From: Giardia muris
Taxonomy: Eukaryota; Fornicata; Diplomonadida; Hexamitidae
NCBI GenBank assembly: GCA_006247105.1
Contig: CM016929.1
Location: 558,001-622,000, forward strand
Direction: 5' to 3'
Length of the DNA stretch: 64,000 bases
A program made the position numbers and the translations under genes. Within the stretch, counting starts at the first letter, position 1, and every line of letters begins with the position of its first letter. A model generated the notes under the pieces. That model saw only the letters and a program-made list of their open reading frames with translations. It ran no database searches and was not told where the DNA came from. Positions 54,720 through 61,708 of the stretch are shown piece after piece.

Positions 54720-55484
54720 CTAGATGTTGTCGTTGAGATTCATGTAGTTCATCGCCGTCTGCTCAACAACGGAAAGGATGGTCTGTTCAACGGCCTCGCG
54801 TTCCCGCGTCTCCTTCTCAAGCTGACCTTCGAGCCGAGAATAAACTTCTCCTATGAGGGAGCGTAGATGGGCCTCCGTTCTTCTCCGCTCGTGCTCCATG
54901 GATTTCAGGCGCTGCCGAAGCTCGGAGGTCCGAGTTCGTAGACGGGTCTCAAGCTCTGCCAGGAGGGACGAGGCTTGCATCTCCTCCTGCTCGATCTCGC
55001 TCTGGAGTTGTAGCAGGTCGATGTCTATGGCGCGCTTGTTCCTCTTGTACAGCTCCTCCTGGTCCTTAGCCAAGGTTATCAGGGCCTCGTCAATCTCCCC
55101 GAAGTGCTTGTCGGCAAGCGTCGCCATCCGGACCGTCGACTCCCGCTGTGTCACCCGGTATTCCTCCAAAGCATCGGCCAAAGAATCCTCCACATCCCGA
55201 AGTTCCGTAGCTTTTGCTTCCCCGACGCTGGTAAGGGTCTGGCGCTCGGCCTCGATCAACCCGAATAGGCGCACGACATAGTCCTTCACCTTGAGCATCT
55301 CCTCCTCACGATAAGCCTCAGCTTCCTCAAGACGCTCAGAACAGTCATCAATTTCTGCCTGGATGGTATCGATCTTCGCCGTCCGATTCTGCTCGATCCG
55401 CGTTTGAAGCTGGAGGAGCCGGTCGGTTAGCGCCGATATACGCGTCGGGTCTGTGACTGTGGATCGGGAAGATGGTGGCCCCAT
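54720..55484 (-). CDS. Beta-giardin / SF-assemblin family protein
   Basis: This is a 254-residue, almost fully alpha-helical protein. A short Pro/Ser/Thr head (MGPPSSRSTVTDPT) is followed by a continuous segmented coiled coil (RISALTDRLLQLQTRIEQNRTAKIDTI-type heptads through to the C-terminus). The head-plus-rod layout and length fit the beta-giardin/SF-assemblin/SALP-1 group. These are striated-fibre proteins of basal bodies, and in Giardia of the ventral-disc microribbons. The ATG at 55484 is preceded by AGCAAAATTTTTC. The frame continues upstream without a family match and would cross the divergent gene. This gene is the clearest lineage marker in the window. Confidence 0.88.
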   Translation of the reverse strand: MGPPSSRSTVTDPTRISALTDRLLQLQTRIEQNRTAKIDTIQAEIDDCSERLEEAEAYREEEMLKVKDYVVRLFGLIEAERQTLTSVGEAKATELRDVEDSLADALEEYRVTQRESTVRMATLADKHFGEIDEALITLAKDQEELYKRNKRAIDIDLLQLQSEIEQEEMQASSLLAELETRLRTRTSELRQRLKSMEHERRRTEAHLRSLIGEVYSRLEGQLEKETREREAVEQTILSVVEQTAMNYMNLNDNI

Positions 55485-55536
55485 GAAAAATTTTGCTATC
55501 TCCATCTCGCGGAAGGAGTCCTCGCTTCGGTTGAAT
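55485..55536. promoter_or_regulatory. 52-bp divergent promoter
   Basis: The space between the giardin-family ATG (minus) and the chosen ATG of the 5'-nucleotidase-like gene (plus) contains AAAAATTTTGC. An in-frame plus-strand ATG at 55483 overlaps the giardin start codon; I prefer the one at 55537. Confidence 0.5.
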
Positions 55537-56532
55537 ATGGCTTCGATATGCTTCTTTCTGTTGATCGGCACCCTTCTTGGGCAGCCATTAGGGGTGCTGG
55601 ACGCGGCCTCCTGGCTTTCCAGCACCGAGGTTATAGAATTCGGTACTCTCGCACCAAATCCCCTTGCAGAAGGGATCCTTTATGGCGTCCGGATGCTAAC
55701 CGGCGCGCAGGTGGTCATTGCCCTTGGTGCAAGCTTCTTAGGCAGCATATCTGAAGGAATCATACACCCTAGCAGAGTCCTTCCACACTTGGTCATACCT
55801 CTATCGCAAGGGGGAGCCGACAGGGAGCAGAACGCATTGGAGACGAACTTCTTGACGGGGAGCAACGACTTTTACCTTGTTCACATGCAGGGAGCAGGGT
55901 TGTACAAGCTCTTTCAGGGATACATCCATTCCGCAGTCTGCACTGGTACTGGGTCGTATCACTACCCTCAGGTATCTGGAATACGCTTGAAGTACGACGG
56001 AGGATGCTTGATCAATGCACTCGACATCTGTGAGAGCTGGACCTTGAAGGGGACGATGTGTAATAGCTGGAGAACGGTCAATACGGACGAGCTGCTATTG
56101 GTGGTGATGGAATCCCTCATCGTCGAGAACTCGTTGGTCCCCACCATTTTCGAAGACGTCCCGATCCAGAAGGTGAACACGACGCTCCGCCAAGGCCTCC
56201 TCTACTTCGTGCGGCAGTTCAACGGGACGATCGTCCTCTCAACGGCCCAACTGCATGACGAACTACAGGAGCTAAGTACGTCCGTTCCCCTCAACCCTCA
56301 GGCCCTCGCCTTCCTCTGCTTCTTCCTCGCCCTGCTGGCCGTCAGCTTTATCGCCTGCAAGATGGACCGCCCCACAAATGGCCGGCAACAACAAGACCGT
56401 GACGATTCGGAGCCGATAGACCCTGGAAAGCTCAACAAGCATATGACCCGTCGAGACATGCTCCTCTTCATGGCGGCTCCGAATGGAGGCGACGAGGTCT
56501 TAGATGGAGAGGCCACCTCCACGCCGGAATGA
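55537..56532 (+). CDS. Membrane-anchored orphan 5'-nucleotidase C-terminal domain protein
   Basis: This is a 331-residue protein. Residues 1-23 form a signal peptide (MASICFFLLIGTLLGQPLGVLDA), which is why I start here and not 18 codons upstream. The luminal part (~30-235) follows the 5'-nucleotidase C-terminal domain: NPLAEGILYGVRMLTGAQVVIALGAS, a degenerate pi-phi segment, YHYPQVSGIRLKYDGGCLINAL and TVNTDELLLVVMESL. The metallophosphoesterase domain that does catalysis is absent, and the GGDGY-like substrate loop is not seen, so the protein is probably a binding or structural relic. Near 256-276 a membrane helix (ALAFLCFFLALLAVSFIAC) is followed by a ~55-residue charged cytosolic tail. Surface or endomembrane location is inferred. 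Confidence 0.75.
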   Translation: MASICFFLLIGTLLGQPLGVLDAASWLSSTEVIEFGTLAPNPLAEGILYGVRMLTGAQVVIALGASFLGSISEGIIHPSRVLPHLVIPLSQGGADREQNALETNFLTGSNDFYLVHMQGAGLYKLFQGYIHSAVCTGTGSYHYPQVSGIRLKYDGGCLINALDICESWTLKGTMCNSWRTVNTDELLLVVMESLIVENSLVPTIFEDVPIQKVNTTLRQGLLYFVRQFNGTIVLSTAQLHDELQELSTSVPLNPQALAFLCFFLALLAVSFIACKMDRPTNGRQQQDRDDSEPIDPGKLNKHMTRRDMLLFMAAPNGGDEVLDGEATSTPE

Positions 56533-56553
56533 CACGCAAGCCGGACCATACTG

Positions 56554-56560
56554 AGTGAAT
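56554..56560 (+). terminator. AGTGAAT poly(A) signal
   Basis: A perfect AGTRAAY match lies about 20 nt after the stop of the 5'-nucleotidase-like gene. It is directly adjacent to CAAAAAACAG, which is the AT-rich promoter of the CDC7-like gene. Confidence 0.7.
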
Positions 56561-56579
56561 CAAAAAACAGGGCGAAGGA

Positions 56580-59500
56580 ATGTCACGAAGGCATCAGACG
56601 ACCATCGACCAGATCGAGTACTCGCAGTCCCGACAGGAGTTCCCGGAGATTCCCTTCGACCGCTATCGGATCACTCAGCACGTCGGAAAGGGGGCATTCT
56701 CGAAAGTCTTCTTAGCCTACACTCCTGAGTTCCAACGCCGAGCCATCAAGCGCATCCGCCTGACGGCGAAGCCGCACCAGCTCCTCAAGGAGATCGAATT
56801 CCTCCGGCGGCTCGAGGGAAAGTCCCATATCGTCCAGATCAAGGAGATCCGCTTTCATGAAACAACACTTCAGACGACCGTCATCACCTCCTACTCAGAC
56901 ACTGACGACTTCAAGTCCGTCATCCTGGACTTCACACCTCGCGAGATCCAGGCCTACATGCGCTCCATTCTGACCGCCCTTTCGCACCTCGAGAAGCTCA
57001 AGATCATCCATCGCGACATCAAGCCTGGAAACTTCCTCTTCGAGCGACGGTCTGGCAAAGGCCTCCTCATAGACTTCGGGCTAGCTCAAACCCTCCGAGA
57101 GGTGCGCGAGTTCCCACTTCTTCGTGGTCAATCCCGCTCCCGGAAGGGGGTCATCCATATTAATCTCGACCGTCTGGTTCGCCAGAGCCAACAGTTCCTC
57201 AACGACCTCAATTCCCAACGTGAAGAGGTTTACTACTCTCAACGCATGCTCGTCAAGGAAGGGCAGGGGGTCCCATCCACGCATGCCGTGAGTGGGATGA
57301 CACCCTCAACAGCAAATATCGTTCGGCCAAATGACGAGACCTTCGATCGCCTCCCAATCGCCGGGTACATCAACAAGGACCAAAGCGCGGCTCGCCCACT
57401 GCCACCCTCAGCCCATAGCGGCACCCATGGATACCGTGCACCCGAGATTCTCGTCCCGGTCCGGAACCAGGATTGTAAGATCGATAGCTGGAGCGTCGGA
57501 GTCATCCTCATCCAGATTCTGACGGGCAAGACCTCTCTCTTCCGTGGTAACCCGACGGTCGACATCTACGAGATCCTGGCGATTCGCTCGATCATTGGGA
57601 CTGATAGGTTCATCCAAGGGATGTCCCGCCTCAAGGCGGACTTTAGTTTGACGGCCGGTGCTCCAATGCCCCAGTCGATCTCTCTCGAGGAGCTTGCAGA
57701 ATGGTATAATCCCGACCTTCTGGCAGTCCTTCCTGCCTCTTGCTTCGACCTTTGCCGTCGTCTCCTTGCCTTCGACCCCGAGTCGCGTCTGAGTGCCACC
57801 GAGGCGCTTTCCCACCCCTTCCTAGCTATTGATGAGGCCTTACTACCAAACTATCGCTTTCAAGATGGGGCGCATAGTCGTAGCCTCCTGTCCTTCACCG
57901 GGTACACTGGCTCGGTCTCCGTCCATGACAATGCGAACCGCGAGGAGGAGACGCTCCAGGCACTACGGAAGCGTAGCAGTGACATTGCGGAGCGCCTAGG
58001 GCTTTGTAGAGTCACCTCTGAGACACTAGCAGACGAGTATTCTACCATGGCGCCTCAGTCGATGATCCCTCTCCCACGGGAGCTTCGTAAGCAGGCTCAG
58101 AAGTCCGTCCAGCGCTTCGAGCTTGATAAGACCGTTCAAGGACCCTCGGGGATCATCGTCGAGCGTTCTAAGCCAAGCGATTATAGTTTTCCTAATAACT
58201 CGTCGGTCCAGGATCTTGGAGCATGTGGTGGTGTCACTCTGTCACGCCCACGCCTTGCTGCGGCACCGGGATCCCAGGCGCGTCATTGTGCCATCGACGC
58301 GGCCGAGCGCGCCAAGATAGCCGAGTATCGCGAGAAGGGGATTCGAATCACCCTTGATGACCTTCGCCGCGAGGTCCTTGACGAGCAGTGGGAGATCGCT
58401 AACCGAGACAAGGAGTCCTTCGAGCGCGCGGTGCGCGCGACTGCGATCCGGCGCCGCCTTGACCCGTGGATTCAGCCGCTCAAGGGCCTTGACAAGGAGC
58501 TTCGCCTTTGTCAGAAGGATGTCCGCCGTGCGGCCGAGGAATATCGCCGTGTTGTCCTTTCGCTTGGACTGTTGAGCCATGAAGCGGAAGGTGAAACTCC
58601 TCACCCCGAGAAGAAGACCGGCCCATCTACCAGCACCACAGCTACTGCCGGCGTTGGAGGGGAAGGACGTCAGTTAAGAGATGGGAAAGGCAAGACTTCT
58701 AACTTTGCCGCTTCGGTAACGGGCCAGTCCACGGCCATGAACTACCACAGCTACCTATCATCACTAATCCCCTCTCCCAATGCCCTTCGAACCGCGGTTA
58801 ACATCAAGATGCGTTGTGACACACAGATTCAGGTCGCCAAGACGGCGGACGTTAAGACTGTCGAGTCCTGGTACTACCCGAAGAATTACTCCTTCGCGAA
58901 GATTCGTGGGCATAGACTTCTCAACTTCATCATCCGCGAGGAGCTCGTGCAGAACTCGGTCCCAACGGCCCTCGGCTTCGCGCCTGGCGGACAAGGCGAG
59001 CCTGAAAATGCGGCCATTAAGGGACTTGCCTCTGACCTCGCTTCACGCGCCTGGCAGCTCGTGCAGAATGCGGCCGCGCGAAATAAGTTCACCAAGTCGG
59101 CGTCTCAGGAGGTTTACAATCTAACGCTGAAAGCCGCGAAGATCGCGAGCGTCTCACATCGGCTCGCGCTCTCAGGCCCAGACGCCTGGGAGGCGAAGGG
59201 TGAGTCTTTCTTCCTATCCCCGACATCAACGCTCGGAAAGCATGCCATCAAGGCAGACGAACTGAAGTCGTCGATTCACGATACGAATACCCGTCTTCTT
59301 CAGCACCAACATCACGCCTCCCAATGCCAGTTCATCATCCAGGAGCGGATGATGCTCCTCGCCAAGATCCGGCACGTTGTGGAGGCGACACAGGCACGTC
59401 TGGACGCTCTTAATACCCAGATCACCGTTCTTACGTCGTCGCTTCAAAACTCTCCAGCCAAAAGCCGTGACTCACTTCAAGAGGAGCTGACTCAACAGAC

Positions 59501-61682
59501 TGCACGTCGGGATGGACTTGTTGATAGTCTCTCGAAGCTCGCGACGCTCGCGGCGGAGAACGAGAGTGTTATCACGCAGAACAGGGCTCATTATACGAGT
59601 TTAACGCAGGAGATCGAGGGTCTGGCCGCGAGCAAGCGGCAGCTGTCGCAAGACTATCAGAAGCTCTTTGACAGCCACATCCGTGACGCAGAATACTCAT
59701 TTGACGATGCACAGGAGAACTTCCAGGAGAACTACTCGGACTGTTGGTCGGAGACGATCTCCGTCAGCGATGAGGGCTCTGAGGCCCAGCCTGCGTTCAA
59801 GCCGTTCGGAATCTACAACCCTTCAGAGCTTCAGGAGCCATACTTTTCCTCACTCGATGAGATGAAGGCTGCCCTCCGGAAGCAGGACATCGCGGCTGAC
59901 CGGCGCAAAGGACGGCGTGAGCAGCGTCGTCGTCTGGAATGTCTCCTGGCAAAACGCCGCGACCCGGTTGTAGACCAGCTTCGCGTACTCAACGACGAGA
60001 TCCAGCGAGCACGTGCCGACCTTCTCGCAGGCACCATTACAGATGCCGGAACGACGCAGCAGAACTCATGCACGGAAAGCCGTACGAGCCACAACGCCAT
60101 CATGCCAAAGCAGGCCCTTGTTGTCTCCCCATCAATGCTTGCTCAGGCCGTGGCGATCAAAGCACTTGCTGCAAAGTACGCATCGGTGCTGGGCTTGTAC
60201 TCAAAGACGGCGTTGACTGGAGCTCCCGGGGGGATCACTAGTTCAGCATCACTGGCTGCGGCTGGGAGAACGCGCAGACCTGCTGATATCGATTCAGCTG
60301 GTGCCGCTGAGAAGGAAGCGCAAGAGGGAACGGCACATGATCGGCTCGGTGGGCGATCTACCGACGTTAGTCAGTTATCCCGCGCGAACATCAGTGCTTT
60401 GACGCACAACACGACGCTTGGGAACCAAACCTTGGGTGGGAACCGCGAGCGGCCATGGTCACTTGCCGAGGACAACCAGCAACTCAGCACACTGAAGCCA
60501 TATGCCCGGAATGCGATGGCCTATCTCGCTCAGCAGCTCGAGGTGGAGAGGAAGGCGCATGCGCTCTTTACCCTCTTCTCGTCGCCGTATGGGCGGTACC
60601 TGATGCCCTTCCATAAGATTATCAGCGAGGGGGCGCCATTCCCAAGCGGGATTCGCTCGAATTCCTTCTACCTCATGTGCACGAAAAGCGACCTCTGCAT
60701 TCCAAACGAGCTCCAGGAGGCCATTTTGACATTGCAAACGTTGGCGGAGCGTTACTTCCGGACGACCATTGGGCGCAAGGATCTGTATCTAATCGCGGCG
60801 GCGTGTCAGACGGAGCTGGACCTTCGAGCGCAGAACGCTACTAATACCAACAATCCGAACAATGCAAACAATGAGCTCCAGCATCTTGGTCTGTCGCGTC
60901 GCCCACCGAATCTGGACTACATGCTCTTGCTCCAGAACAAGCTTTCAAGCCTCATCCCATTCTACGAGGACACCCGCTCAACGTCTGCGATCACAGGCCT
61001 CAACCGCTCTGCCACCCATCGCTCACTTGCAGATCCAAGTCGAACGTCTCAGCGCTATCCACAGACGTGCAAGTATATTCAGACGGTCCTCGAGCAGGTT
61101 ATGCGTCGCTTCGTCGCGATGCCTGGCGTCCTTTCCAGCCTTCTCGAGGAGTGCACAGAAGGAATCGCCAACATCAAGGGCCGCATCCTCGAGGCTGTCA
61201 TCATCGAGATGCGGAACGCCTTGCGTTCAGGTAGCGTTGCCAACAACGACAACATTACGACCGGTTGCTCCGCCTACGGGAACAACGTCCTTTTGCGTCA
61301 GTCTCTCGACCTCCTACTGCAGGCCATCGGGACGCTTGGCGCTGGCACGGTCTTCGAGATTCTTCGTGGCCTCACACACCCCGTCACCCTCCTCAAAGGG
61401 TGTGGTCTCATTAAGGAGCAGGCCGCCTCTCCTACTGAGGCGGCTACAGAGGCGGCTGCAAAGACAAAGAGGGCGTTTAACTACTTAACTGACGAGGACG
61501 TCCGAGCCATCAAGCAAGCTGCGACCTCGGGCGATGTCGTTGGGTCGTTCGACGAGAAGCTGATCCGGAAGATCGACGATAGTAACGCTCGTCGCCGCAT
61601 CCTTTTACAAACGCAATACGGCGGACGCCATCATCTCGAGGTGATCCGACGGCGTAAGCGCCGTATGGGGATTGTCTTCTAG
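56580..61682 (+). CDS. CDC7-like protein kinase with very long C-terminal extension
   Basis: This is a 1,700-residue protein. The kinase domain (~28-440) has glycine loop GKGAFS, Lys57 (AIK), HRDIKPGN (His144-Asn151), DFGLAQ (165-170) and GTHGYRAPE (281-289). DFGLAQ, HRDIKPGNFLF and a ~110-residue insert between DFG and APE are characteristic of CDC7, the S-phase kinase that with Dbf4 phosphorylates MCM to fire origins. CK1-type kinases are the main alternative. CDC7 proteins are usually 500-900 residues; here about 1,250 further residues follow. They include coiled coils (~930-1,080 and ~1,130-1,180), an Asn-rich run (NATNTNNPNNANN) and a Lys/Arg-rich end (RRRKRRMG). No Dbf4 gene is visible in the window. 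Confidence 0.85.
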   Translation: MSRRHQTTIDQIEYSQSRQEFPEIPFDRYRITQHVGKGAFSKVFLAYTPEFQRRAIKRIRLTAKPHQLLKEIEFLRRLEGKSHIVQIKEIRFHETTLQTTVITSYSDTDDFKSVILDFTPREIQAYMRSILTALSHLEKLKIIHRDIKPGNFLFERRSGKGLLIDFGLAQTLREVREFPLLRGQSRSRKGVIHINLDRLVRQSQQFLNDLNSQREEVYYSQRMLVKEGQGVPSTHAVSGMTPSTANIVRPNDETFDRLPIAGYINKDQSAARPLPPSAHSGTHGYRAPEILVPVRNQDCKIDSWSVGVILIQILTGKTSLFRGNPTVDIYEILAIRSIIGTDRFIQGMSRLKADFSLTAGAPMPQSISLEELAEWYNPDLLAVLPASCFDLCRRLLAFDPESRLSATEALSHPFLAIDEALLPNYRFQDGAHSRSLLSFTGYTGSVSVHDNANREEETLQALRKRSSDIAERLGLCRVTSETLADEYSTMAPQSMIPLPRELRKQAQKSVQRFELDKTVQGPSGIIVERSKPSDYSFPNNSSVQDLGACGGVTLSRPRLAAAPGSQARHCAIDAAERAKIAEYREKGIRITLDDLRREVLDEQWEIANRDKESFERAVRATAIRRRLDPWIQPLKGLDKELRLCQKDVRRAAEEYRRVVLSLGLLSHEAEGETPHPEKKTGPSTSTTATAGVGGEGRQLRDGKGKTSNFAASVTGQSTAMNYHSYLSSLIPSPNALRTAVNIKMRCDTQIQVAKTADVKTVESWYYPKNYSFAKIRGHRLLNFIIREELVQNSVPTALGFAPGGQGEPENAAIKGLASDLASRAWQLVQNAAARNKFTKSASQEVYNLTLKAAKIASVSHRLALSGPDAWEAKGESFFLSPTSTLGKHAIKADELKSSIHDTNTRLLQHQHHASQCQFIIQERMMLLAKIRHVVEATQARLDALNTQITVLTSSLQNSPAKSRDSLQEELTQQTARRDGLVDSLSKLATLAAENESVITQNRAHYTSLTQEIEGLAASKRQLSQDYQKLFDSHIRDAEYSFDDAQENFQENYSDCWSETISVSDEGSEAQPAFKPFGIYNPSELQEPYFSSLDEMKAALRKQDIAADRRKGRREQRRRLECLLAKRRDPVVDQLRVLNDEIQRARADLLAGTITDAGTTQQNSCTESRTSHNAIMPKQALVVSPSMLAQAVAIKALAAKYASVLGLYSKTALTGAPGGITSSASLAAAGRTRRPADIDSAGAAEKEAQEGTAHDRLGGRSTDVSQLSRANISALTHNTTLGNQTLGGNRERPWSLAEDNQQLSTLKPYARNAMAYLAQQLEVERKAHALFTLFSSPYGRYLMPFHKIISEGAPFPSGIRSNSFYLMCTKSDLCIPNELQEAILTLQTLAERYFRTTIGRKDLYLIAAACQTELDLRAQNATNTNNPNNANNELQHLGLSRRPPNLDYMLLLQNKLSSLIPFYEDTRSTSAITGLNRSATHRSLADPSRTSQRYPQTCKYIQTVLEQVMRRFVAMPGVLSSLLEECTEGIANIKGRILEAVIIEMRNALRSGSVANNDNITTGCSAYGNNVLLRQSLDLLLQAIGTLGAGTVFEILRGLTHPVTLLKGCGLIKEQAASPTEAATEAAAKTKRAFNYLTDEDVRAIKQAATSGDVVGSFDEKLIRKIDDSNARRRILLQTQYGGRHHLEVIRRRKRRMGIVF

Positions 61683-61708
61683 GCAAAAGGATGGCTAAGA
61701 TAAGCTTG

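Noticed and set aside
55485..55625. Upstream extension of the giardin-family protein
   Set aside because: It has no family similarity, overlaps the start of the divergent membrane-protein gene, and an AT-rich promoter patch precedes the ATG at 55484.
56528..56540. ATGACACGCAAG resembling a 3' splice site
   Set aside because: The acceptor is CAAG, not CAG, the branch CTRAC is incomplete, it sits at a normal stop codon, and no homology resumes after it.
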